From: Butyrivibrio sp. MC2021
GTDB lineage: Bacteria; Bacillota; Clostridia; Lachnospirales; Lachnospiraceae
Direction: 5' to 3'
Length of the DNA: 64,000 nucleotides
NCBI RefSeq assembly: GCF_000621605.1
Contig: NZ_JHXX01000003.1
Coordinates: 186,001-250,000, forward strand
The position numbers and the translations under genes were made by a program. Each line of letters starts with the position of its first letter. The first letter of the stretch is position 1. This document shows, one piece after another, positions 1 through 7,133 of this stretch. The notes beneath the pieces are model-generated. The model made no database searches and was not told where the DNA came from. It was given only the letters and a program-made list of their open reading frames with translations.

Positions 1-1609
1 TCTCCATGGAAAGAGCATCATCCTCAAAATATCCCGGAACGAAGTCCTCATCAAAGCCTCCTACTTCGTCCCATACTTTTCTCCTGATAAGCATGGAGAA
101 TCCTGACAGTCTGACTTTTTCAAGACAAGGTCTTTCCATTGGCACATTGACCTTTTCACCGTACTTCAGGTATTCTTCAACGGTGTCAAACTCCACGTCA
201 ATTTGCTGCTTGTTTCCGGCGTAGTTGGACACACTGCCCACCGCACCGATATCTTCTGCGGAGTAAAGCGCTTTTTTCAAATGATAAACACTGTCAAACA
301 CAAGTCTTGTGTCATTGTTCAATAGATAAATATCTGCATTTGCAAAGTCCATACCAAGAACCGCCTTGGCCCCCTGGTTGCAGGCGGGACCAAATCCAAC
401 ATTTTCCGTATTTCTTATAAGTAAAATGTCATCCTGCTGCGCCAGCCACTCTGCCACTCCGTCTGTGGAGGCATTATCCACCACAACTATTTTGTAAGTG
501 CCCTTAAGAAGGTTACTTCTGATACTCTTTATGTTTTCCTGCATAAGGTAAAGGGCATTGTAGGACACGATAACAATGGCCACCCTGTTATCCACAGTGG
601 CGACATTGGAATAGTCTCCGGAAGTGACATTCTTATCCTTTTTGTTCTGAATATCGTCCTCCCAGATCTCCTTGTAGCCTTCCTTATATTCCATCTGCGC
701 TGCCTGAAGCATCTGCTTGGGCGAGAGCTTCGCCTGATACTCGGGATTATCGAATAGATTCTTATTATCCTCCCTTACTGTGTGACCTTTTTCAAAAGAA
801 ATAGAATGAAAATCCCTGGAAAGCCACTCAAAGTCCCTGTCGCAAATTGTGTTCACATCAAAGAAAGTGCCTCCCTGCCTGAAGGAATGCCACTCTCTAA
901 GCTTGTAGACTGTGGGATATTTCAGAGCCACATAGGTTCCGTAGGTCTCAAACTCACTGAAAGCGGAAGACTGAATCTGATCTTCCGGAATAGAATTAAT
1001 TATTTTCTCCCAGAAGGTTGTTCCGGGAATAGAATCGTTCTTTTCGATATCAACAAGAAGAGCCTGCATAATATCTGTTCTAAAGAGCATGTGCTCAGAA
1101 ATAAAGGAGCGCTCAATCACCTTGGAAAAACCCGGCAGGAGCCTTCCCATGGTTTCGAAATACTCTTTATGATACTCGTGCTTAAGGTCAATATAGGGTT
1201 TCCCGGATTCCTCCTGGAACATCACTATGTCCTTACATGGAATAGTGTCACCATCCCAAACCATGTAGTATTCGTCAGTACACATGCGGGAATACTGCAT
1301 CTTCAGGAATTGCTGATAATACCAGCCCGTAACACCTCTGGGCAGAGCCTGCCCCTTAAGGAGATTCTCCATCTTTTTGGTCATGCAGGCATGGACCTCA
1401 TTAAAGGGGATGATACTGTCCTCGTTAATAAAGCCTGCGCTGTTTCCGATATTGGGATCACCGCTCACAAGGTTACCTACTCCATCTGTTCCCACAAAGC
1501 AGACCTGGCCGTATTTCATGTGACTAATCAACCTTGGGTAAAGAGATAATAATCTTTCGCAATCCTTCGGGGTGATGACTATCAAAGTGTTAAACAATTT
1601 ATTATTCAT
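1..1609 (-). CDS. Two-domain glycosyltransferase (DUF6492-like + GT2), 3' end outside window
   Basis: I see an open frame from an ATG at 1609, preceded by AAGGAG, that runs off the left edge after 536 codons. The N-terminal half (about residues 1-260) resembles DUF6492-type putative glycosyltransferases and has an acidic WDGDTIP motif typical of nucleotide-sugar-binding sites. The second half is a family 2 glycosyltransferase: it opens with VAIVIVSYNA, has the VVVDNASTDG and LLNNDT motifs, and later GGFDEDF. It is the last gene read from the flagellar strand, just after fliS and the FliT-like gene but beyond their terminator. Flagellin glycosylation is therefore plausible but inferred. The missing C-terminus could hold further domains. 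Confidence 0.85.
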   Translation of the reverse strand, partial: MNNKLFNTLIVITPKDCERLLSLYPRLISHMKYGQVCFVGTDGVGNLVSGDPNIGNSAGFINEDSIIPFNEVHACMTKKMENLLKGQALPRGVTGWYYQQFLKMQYSRMCTDEYYMVWDGDTIPCKDIVMFQEESGKPYIDLKHEYHKEYFETMGRLLPGFSKVIERSFISEHMLFRTDIMQALLVDIEKNDSIPGTTFWEKIINSIPEDQIQSSAFSEFETYGTYVALKYPTVYKLREWHSFRQGGTFFDVNTICDRDFEWLSRDFHSISFEKGHTVREDNKNLFDNPEYQAKLSPKQMLQAAQMEYKEGYKEIWEDDIQNKKDKNVTSGDYSNVATVDNRVAIVIVSYNALYLMQENIKSIRSNLLKGTYKIVVVDNASTDGVAEWLAQQDDILLIRNTENVGFGPACNQGAKAVLGMDFANADIYLLNNDTRLVFDSVYHLKKALYSAEDIGAVGSVSNYAGNKQQIDVEFDTVEEYLKYGEKVNVPMERPCLEKVRLSGFSMLIRRKVWDEVGGFDEDFVPGYFEDDALSME

Positions 1610-1634
1610 ATTTCTCCTTAACCGCATCGAGCAA

Positions 1635-1663
1635 ATTATCGCAATAGCGTAAATTAATTGTAA
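1635..1663 (-). promoter_or_regulatory. Candidate sigma-A promoter of the glycosyltransferase gene
   Basis: On the minus strand TTACAA (1663-1658) and GATAAT (1640-1635) are separated by 17 bases, placing a start site about 20 bases before the ATG at 1609. It lies downstream of the terminator at 1713-1744, so it would give the glycosyltransferase its own transcript. The -35 match is weak. Confidence 0.4.
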
Positions 1664-1712
1664 CATATATATGCATTAAATTGTTTGACTCACTGATAAT
1701 ATCCTCATGGAC

Positions 1713-1744
1713 AAAAAAAGCACTGTGCTTTCACACAGTGCTTA
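1713..1744 (-). terminator. Intrinsic terminator after the FliT-like gene
   Basis: On the minus strand the arms AAGCACTGTG and CACAGTGCTT flank a short loop and are followed by seven T residues. It closes the flaG-fliD-fliS-FliT-like unit before the next glycosyltransferase. Confidence 0.85.
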
Positions 1745-1756
1745 AATCCATAAATG

Positions 1757-2236
1757 TCAATTCTTTTGATCAAGAAATTGCGGTGGAATATCTTTGAAAT
1801 TATTCATAGTCTGATAATAATTAAATGCCACAGCTGAACTCTTCTTATTACTTTCAAGCCTCTGCCTCGTAGCACTGAAATACTGCTCGGCCAGCTTCTT
1901 ATTCCTGTGCTCATGAGCCTCAATGGATGAACTTCTGTCCATAACCTCATGAATAAGATTCTGTAGTCTTGCTATCTGATCCTTATACTGCCCCTTGTTA
2001 TCACCAAGCTCTTCTTTAATCCTATCGAATAAGGACTGGAAGCCTTCATCCAACATAAGCAGCTGGTCCACCAGCTCACCCTTCTTTTCAACAGTATCAT
2101 CAAAGGTCTGCTCATCAACCTCATCAGAATTCTTCAAAACTTCAGTCTGCCTGTCATTTTCTTTTTCGATAAGGTCCATAACCTCAATCTTCTTAATAAG
2201 GCTGTCCTCCAGCATGTCCAAACTAGAAGCTATCAT
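1757..2236 (-). CDS. FliT/FlgN-like flagellar chaperone (putative)
   Basis: A 159-residue, highly charged and almost entirely helical protein without membrane segments. It follows fliS by 12 bases, which is the place fliT takes in many flagellar operons. FliT and FlgN are small helical chaperones that hold cap or junction proteins (FliD, FlgK, FlgL) before type III export. A FlgN candidate is already present at 16684-17202, so a FliD-chaperone role is the better guess here. The family is too divergent for assignment from motifs alone. The role rests on size, helical heptads and context. Confidence 0.6.
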   Translation of the reverse strand: MIASSLDMLEDSLIKKIEVMDLIEKENDRQTEVLKNSDEVDEQTFDDTVEKKGELVDQLLMLDEGFQSLFDRIKEELGDNKGQYKDQIARLQNLIHEVMDRSSSIEAHEHRNKKLAEQYFSATRQRLESNKKSSAVAFNYYQTMNNFKDIPPQFLDQKN

Positions 2237-2248
2237 CCCAGTCTCCTC

Positions 2249-2650
2249 TTATGCATCCTTAACCATTACATGGTTAGCTTTCATGACTTCAACCCAATTG
2301 TCTCTTATTGCATGCATGTGCTTGTTGACCTCAGCAACGATTTCTCTGTCCTTACTGATGTTAGCTTCAACAAGTCTCCTTGCAATATAAGAATACATGT
2401 TTTCAAAGTCCTGAGCAACAGGATACTTCATGTCCAGCGTACTTCTTAAGTATTCAATAATGCGCTCTGTCTTGATAATATTCTCATGAGCCTTGAATAT
2501 ATCATTCTTTTCAATGGCAAAATCAGCTATATTTAGGAATTTAATAGCCCCGTCATAAAGCATAAGAGTAAGCTCCGGACCGGAGGCACTCATGATCTTA
2601 TTATTTTTATACTGTGCATAAGCCTTCTGTTGAGTTGTAAGTACTGGCAT
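2249..2650 (-). CDS. fliS: Flagellin export chaperone FliS
   Basis: A 133-residue protein with the FliS four-helix pattern. The N-terminal stretch has QKAYAQYKNNKI, followed by PELTLMLYDGAIKFL, the most conserved part of the family, then a helix beginning KTERIIEYLRSTLD. FliS caps the C-terminus of newly made flagellin in the cytoplasm and delivers it to the export gate. The gene lies 49 bases after fliD in the same direction and 12 bases before the FliT-like gene, so the three are probably one transcript. Length is typical. Confidence 0.95.
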   Translation of the reverse strand: MPVLTTQQKAYAQYKNNKIMSASGPELTLMLYDGAIKFLNIADFAIEKNDIFKAHENIIKTERIIEYLRSTLDMKYPVAQDFENMYSYIARRLVEANISKDREIVAEVNKHMHAIRDNWVEVMKANHVMVKDA

Positions 2651-2699
2651 ATTTACTCCCTCGCATTCTATATTTATTTATAGTAATTCTCTTATGCTA

Positions 2700-4190
2700 T
2701 CAACTGCCGCCTCCGAAGAATCCTGACAATGAACCACTTGAGCTGTTTATCTTACTAAGTGCTGTCTCCATCTTGGAGAACTTCTTATAGTATTTATCCT
2801 GTGCAGCCTCCAAAGCGCTCTGGGCATCGGAAATCTTGGTATTGTACGCACTATACTGAGAAGCCATAAGCTTATCTTCATAGATAGTAAATGCACTGCT
2901 GTACTGAGTGCCCTTCATAAGATCCGAAAGCTTGGTATACATTGATCTGGACAATTGTGTAAACAGATCCTGTACCATAGAAGGATCATTTGAAATAGCT
3001 GCCTTCAGTAGATCTGTATTTCCACTTGTTGACTCGTCATCAGGATCTCCATCAATATGAAGAAGGTCTCTGTCATTCTCTTCAGTGGAGAAATAACTTC
3101 CGGTAGAAATTCCCAGGGATGCCAGGGAATACTTCTGTTTGGTACCATCTTTTAAGGTAACCTCAAATGAACTTGCAACGATATCCCTTAGTGCTGTTCG
3201 TATAGTTCCAATTGTATCGTCACCACTAAGAAGTCCGGATTTTATCTTATTTTCCCATTCCTCAACTTCCTTATCGCTCATGGCGTCCTTCTCATCGTCA
3301 GTGAGCATCTTATATTTTGTGGCCTTATCAGCATTATAAAGAGTTGAGAACTCTTTCATAATGTCATTGTATTCTTTTACCAGCTTCTTGATATTGTCAT
3401 AAATTCCACTTGTGTCCTGCTTGGTGGTAAGTGTTATATTCTGAGCCTCCTCATTGGCTGTAATTGTAAGTCCATTTATCTGGAAGGTGTTGCTGTCGGA
3501 TTCATACTTTTCGCCATTAAGAGTGATCGAAGCTTTAGATCCAGGCTGAACAGTTCCTGTTGAAAGGCCAAGGGCAGCTGCCGCTTCACTAGTATCAAAA
3601 GAAAAGTTCGCTGAAGTTCCGGTTTCCTTTCCAGCAACAAAGAATCTTCCTGTGCTCTCATCAAAGTTGAAATTGAGCTTGTCGCCGGCTTCTTCCTTAA
3701 GTCTGCTAAGTACATCAGCTATAGTATCTCCTGAAGATACAGATATTGACTTACTTTCACCTCCAACTGTAAAAGTGATTTCATCGCCATCAAATCCGTC
3801 GATATCTCCCAGTTCTGTAGAGAGTTTAGCTTTTTCTGTTCCGGCCTTCACCTCTTTGCCGCTCATATATGAAGCCTTGGCAAGACTGGTGATGCTCAGG
3901 GTCTGAACTGCATCCATCGCATTTTCGCCTGTAACAACAGACACAGCACTGGAATTAGAAGCAGTTGTGGTCTTTTTGGTATATGCTGTTGAAAATCTCA
4001 TGGAGCTGAGCGCCCCATTATAGAAGGAAACGACCTTCTTGTTAAGTTCTTTCCATTTATCCTGTTTCCAGGTTAGTTTTTTCTGATCGCCCTTGAAATT
4101 ATCAAGCTTCGTCTGCTTGGAACTGGTCAAAGCAGTTATGATGCTTTCAGTATCAAGGCCGGAATTCATTCCAGTTATTCTGATAGGCAT
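2700..4190 (-). CDS. fliD: Flagellar filament cap protein FliD
   Basis: A 496-residue protein. FliD-type N-terminal features (MPIRITGMNSGLDTESII) and C-terminal helices (a DKLMASQYSAYNTKI-type region near residue 440) enclose a beta-rich, serine/threonine-rich middle. FliD forms the cap at the filament tip and directs folding of exported flagellin. The ATG is preceded by AAGGAGAG. It follows flaG by 68 bases and precedes fliS, the usual order. The C-terminus ends in a short serine/glycine tail, as in many clostridial FliD proteins. Confidence 0.95.
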   Translation of the reverse strand: MPIRITGMNSGLDTESIITALTSSKQTKLDNFKGDQKKLTWKQDKWKELNKKVVSFYNGALSSMRFSTAYTKKTTTASNSSAVSVVTGENAMDAVQTLSITSLAKASYMSGKEVKAGTEKAKLSTELGDIDGFDGDEITFTVGGESKSISVSSGDTIADVLSRLKEEAGDKLNFNFDESTGRFFVAGKETGTSANFSFDTSEAAAALGLSTGTVQPGSKASITLNGEKYESDSNTFQINGLTITANEEAQNITLTTKQDTSGIYDNIKKLVKEYNDIMKEFSTLYNADKATKYKMLTDDEKDAMSDKEVEEWENKIKSGLLSGDDTIGTIRTALRDIVASSFEVTLKDGTKQKYSLASLGISTGSYFSTEENDRDLLHIDGDPDDESTSGNTDLLKAAISNDPSMVQDLFTQLSRSMYTKLSDLMKGTQYSSAFTIYEDKLMASQYSAYNTKISDAQSALEAAQDKYYKKFSKMETALSKINSSSGSLSGFFGGGS

Positions 4191-4258
4191 AATATCTCTC
4201 CTTTCTCAATCCTTGAGCTTACCGAATGGAAATCCTTTTCCATAGAGGTTACCTACAG

Positions 4259-4735
4259 TTATCTCTTTTCGTCCACCAAAATGCCCGCAATCTCCCAGAC
4301 CTTGGCGATCATATCCAAAGTCTCGTCAGGAGGAAACTCCTTGATGACCTTCTTGGTGTCCTTGTCCACCATCTTGATGGTCACTCTGTTGGTCTTGTCA
4401 TGAATTCCAAATACAGCCTCTGCATTGGAACTCATCTTCTTGGCCATCTGTGAAATAGCCTTTCTGACCTTCTCATTGTCTGCCTGGATCTGTTCCTCAG
4501 TCTCTGCGATATGGTTCTGGGATTGTGTAAAGGCCTGGGCTCCGCTTTGGCTATCATTATTAGAGCCGGCTGAATTATCAGCAGCTTCCACTTTGAGCTC
4601 CATGCCCTGAGCAGCTTTGGCTTCCATATTTACAATCTCAGACTGAGACTGACTCTGTTCCTGGACTTTCGTCTTTACCTGGGGCTGAGCCTGCTGCAAA
4701 AGTGGGCTAAACCCGTTAATCGCTTCCATTCCCAT
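4259..4735 (-). CDS. flaG: FlaG family protein
   Basis: A 158-residue protein whose C-terminal 80 residues carry the FlaG signature: a helical segment, then VFGIHDKTNRVTIKMVD, then KEFPPDETLDMIAKVWEIAG. The N-terminal half is a glutamine/serine-rich, low-complexity linker. FlaG proteins influence filament length and are usually encoded immediately before fliD, as here. The ATG has GGAGG nine bases upstream. A strong sigma-28 promoter at 4801-4827 drives it, so flaG is the first gene of the filament cap transcript. Confidence 0.9.
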   Translation of the reverse strand: MGMEAINGFSPLLQQAQPQVKTKVQEQSQSQSEIVNMEAKAAQGMELKVEAADNSAGSNNDSQSGAQAFTQSQNHIAETEEQIQADNEKVRKAISQMAKKMSSNAEAVFGIHDKTNRVTIKMVDKDTKKVIKEFPPDETLDMIAKVWEIAGILVDEKR

Positions 4736-4800
4736 AATCCTATACCTCCATGTCAGAATCAGGAAAAATCCTTAAAAAAGGACAGTTCTATTTATCCTTT

Positions 4801-4827
4801 ATATCGGACATGAATTATAAATCTTTA
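4801..4827 (-). promoter_or_regulatory. Sigma-28 (SigD/FliA) promoter of flaG-fliD-fliS
   Basis: On the minus strand TAAA (4827-4824) and CCGATAT (4807-4801) are separated by 16 bases, the arrangement of SigD promoters in Firmicutes. The predicted start is about 60 bases before flaG. Confidence 0.85.
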
Positions 4828-4880
4828 TATTATATCTGTTGGTATAGGTGAGAATTAATAGAAATTTTAGAATTTACATT

Positions 4881-6065
4881 TTAAATGGTAAGTACTTCTT
4901 TTAATAATTTCTCATAGGAAAAATCTCTTAAAACCTTTTCCTGGCCTCGTCTTGCTATTTCCTTTCGTTCATCCTCATGTTCAAGATAATATCCGGTCTT
5001 TTCAATCATATCTTCCGGAGAATAGGCCATAACCAGCTCTTCTCCATCAATGAAGTACTCTGCTATTTCAGCCTGATAGTTAGTGATAAGAAATCCTCCG
5101 GCAGCAAGAATATCAATTACTCTAAGCGGAATACCGGACAATATAGATCTTAAGGTAATGTTCAGGTTAACCTTACTTTTATGAAATACCCTTGGCATTT
5201 TTGTCATATAATTTGCAGTTCCAAGATTACAAACATTTTCAATGGGCTTAGCTCCGGGCATAGTATATAGAACAGTATCAAAGCGTTCCCCCATCTCTTG
5301 AAGAATATTGTGACGTTCATTTACCGTAACTTTTTTCCTAAGAATATCCAGCATAACATTGTCATAATCAATCTCATATTTACCTGTGTCCTCAAACTTT
5401 ATATACTCCCGAAGTTCTCTAATCTTTTCATATGGAAAAATTGCTGGCTCAGTAAATAGATCAGCCCCAAAGATACTCTCCTGTGCCTTAATAACGGCAT
5501 CTGTATACCCCTTTAATGCAGGCGGAAGATATTTCACTCTGTCATAGTAATTGTGTTCATTGTCGTATAGGTTGCCTAAAAAACACACATCATGCTCGTA
5601 TACTATATTCCCACCGGTTTCAGCATCCATATCATCACATAGCTTTTGGAGGCGCTGTGAATTAACCGCCAAAGTACTATATCTTATTGTGCTATATCCT
5701 TTTTGACAAAGCCTTTCATATAAAACCTTGTCAAAAACATAAACTCTATTAACTGAATTCCCAATTGTATGGGAATCCAATGTATAATGTGGGCAGTCAA
5801 ACACCCATGAAATATATGGAATATCATATTTCTGACACGCTTCTGACAACGCAGGAATATAGTCAAAGCTGAATACACAATCATAGTTTTTTTTGCCATC
5901 CAGCTTATTTATCGCTTTTTCCTCAAAGACTCTTAAAGTCTCGGAATTCAATTCGTAATTGCCTGTATTAAACTTAATCAAATCTATGTGATGCCCTAGT
6001 TTTCTCATAGCATCACGACAATCCTCTCCATTAAATTCATCCCAGCTGTAGTAAAGAATATTCAT
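4881..6065 (-). CDS. CgeB-like glycosyltransferase (putative)
   Basis: A 394-residue soluble protein starting MNILYYSWDEFNGEDC. I chose the ATG at 6065 because the in-frame TTG at 6080 lies inside its own GAGGAAA ribosome site. The N-terminal half resembles the DUF3880/CgeB domain. The C-terminal half has the family 1 pattern (ILAAGGFLITNY, then a DFSYEKLL helix at the end). Such proteins sit beside flagellar operons in Firmicutes and are thought to glycosylate flagellin or build the sugar. Here it lies between csrA and flaG, which supports that role. The acceptor is inferred. Confidence 0.8.
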   Translation of the reverse strand: MNILYYSWDEFNGEDCRDAMRKLGHHIDLIKFNTGNYELNSETLRVFEEKAINKLDGKKNYDCVFSFDYIPALSEACQKYDIPYISWVFDCPHYTLDSHTIGNSVNRVYVFDKVLYERLCQKGYSTIRYSTLAVNSQRLQKLCDDMDAETGGNIVYEHDVCFLGNLYDNEHNYYDRVKYLPPALKGYTDAVIKAQESIFGADLFTEPAIFPYEKIRELREYIKFEDTGKYEIDYDNVMLDILRKKVTVNERHNILQEMGERFDTVLYTMPGAKPIENVCNLGTANYMTKMPRVFHKSKVNLNITLRSILSGIPLRVIDILAAGGFLITNYQAEIAEYFIDGEELVMAYSPEDMIEKTGYYLEHEDERKEIARRGQEKVLRDFSYEKLLKEVLTI

Positions 6066-6092
6066 GACAGTTTTCCTCAAAATATAGAAACA

Positions 6093-6120
6093 GCGGCTGT
6101 CATCTGTCGATAACAGCCGC
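6093..6120 (-). terminator. Hairpin after csrA (weak terminator)
   Basis: A perfect 8-bp stem, GCGGCTGT with ACAGCCGC, encloses a 12-base loop between csrA and the glycosyltransferase. The following minus-strand bases are only moderately T-rich, so partial termination is more likely than a full stop. Confidence 0.5.
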
Positions 6121-6140
6121 CGGGACTCTTTTCTAAAACA

Positions 6141-6356
6141 TCATAACAGCTTCTTGAGTTCATCAAGGCTGGAAACATCTGTTGCCTGCTTATTCTCCTG
6201 CTGAATCTGAAGGTATACTTCCTTACGATAGATCGGAATCTCCTTAGGAGCTGCGATTCCAAGCTTTACCTGATCCCCTCTGATATCCAATACAGTAATC
6301 TCGATGTTGTTGTTAATCATTATTGCTTCGTTCTTTTTTCTGGATAATGCTAACAT
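6141..6356 (-). CDS. csrA: Translational regulator CsrA
   Basis: A 71-residue protein with the full CsrA fold signature: [14 protein letters not shown] at the start and a [15 protein letters not shown] strand-loop-helix carrying the RNA-binding region. CsrA binds GGA motifs in mRNA leaders, classically the flagellin (hag) leader, and blocks translation. It is encoded 43 bases after fliW, its antagonist. This is the CsrA-FliW-flagellin partner switch known from Bacillus subtilis. The C-terminal extension of about 15 residues beyond the core is usual in Gram-positive CsrA and is where FliW binds. Confidence 0.97.
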   Translation of the reverse strand: MLALSRKKNEAIMINNNIEITVLDIRGDQVKLGIAAPKEIPIYRKEVYLQIQQENKQATDVSSLDELKKLL

Positions 6357-6399
6357 TCTTTTTCTCCCTCCATGGTTGTGTAATTAGTGTTAGTGTCTC

Positions 6400-6855
6400 T
6401 CAGGCATTCTCTTTGTTTTTCTGCAGAATATCATAGATAGGGAACTTTACAGGATAGTCGTCGTTATCAATAATAGTCTGGCTTGCCTTCATCTCTTTTA
6501 CATTGATGATGAAAGGGCCTTTTAAGTTAACTGTCATCTGCTTGAGGTCGTGAGGTACGGTAACTGTTACCAGAACCAGCATCTCTGTGTCGTCAAGTTC
6601 CCCAATGTCAGTTATACTTAGGCGGTCAACCTGAGGATTGTAATCAGGACAAACAATAAGTGGATCCATTACAGGCATAGCAAAACCGGGTTCTTCAATG
6701 GATTGAAGCCACTTGATAGTATCTGATCCCTTCTCTGAATCGTACATAAGAGTGAAACGCTTGAGATCAGGGAATCCGATAATGCCGTTTGGAAAAGAGA
6801 TTATCTTGCTATCTTCGATTTCAACTTCGCCAAAAATCCTAGTTGTTAATTTCAT
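6400..6855 (-). CDS. fliW: Flagellar assembly factor FliW
   Basis: A 151-residue protein starting MKLTTRIFGEVEIED. The ATG at 6855 has GGAGG eight bases upstream; a longer frame to 6885 has no comparable site. The conserved FPNGIIGFPDLKRF segment and the C-terminal NLKGPFIIN strand identify FliW. FliW binds CsrA and releases flagellin translation, and also binds flagellin, linking filament assembly to flagellin synthesis. It is co-directional with csrA. I could not find a convincing sigma-28 promoter in front of it. Confidence 0.95.
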   Translation of the reverse strand: MKLTTRIFGEVEIEDSKIISFPNGIIGFPDLKRFTLMYDSEKGSDTIKWLQSIEEPGFAMPVMDPLIVCPDYNPQVDRLSITDIGELDDTEMLVLVTVTVPHDLKQMTVNLKGPFIINVKEMKASQTIIDNDDYPVKFPIYDILQKNKENA

Positions 6856-6956
6856 GTCGTAACCTCCATAGTCCTTTCTAGACACTACTACATAATTATT
6901 GTATACGATTTTTCGATATATTTCTATAAAAAATTTATAATGATGCCCACTACAGA

Positions 6957-7133
6957 CTGATGATATACGGATTGCTCCGCAAAATGCGCTCTCGCAATCC
7001 TACAAGGATTCGGAAATCGGCGCACTCACTTAGGCTCGTGCTCCTTTTTTCCTCATCCTTGTTCGGGTCCTTCATTCATGCACCTTTGCATATAAATATG
7101 CACGGTGCCTGACCTCGTCCCCTATATCATCAG
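6957..7133. repeat. Structured intergenic repeat, copy A
   Basis: A 177-bp element between flgL and fliW, bounded by perfect 11-bp inverted arms (CTGATGATATA at 6957-6967, complement at 7123-7133). The right arm includes the flgL stop codon. Internal pairings seen are GGATTGC/GCAATCC (6969-7000), ACAAGGAT/ATCCTTGT, and a hairpin around 7081-7107 containing TTGCATATAAATATGCA. It aligns along its whole length with the element at 16424-16599, with paired changes in the stems. On the plus strand it carries GCTCCGC, ATGCGC and TCTCGC, a motif shared with the repeats at 30545 and 38818. Confidence 0.8.

Noticed and set aside
6900..6945. Sigma-28 promoter before fliW
   Set aside because: TAAA is present but the -10 region reads ATCGAAA-like and does not match CCGATAA at any reasonable spacing.
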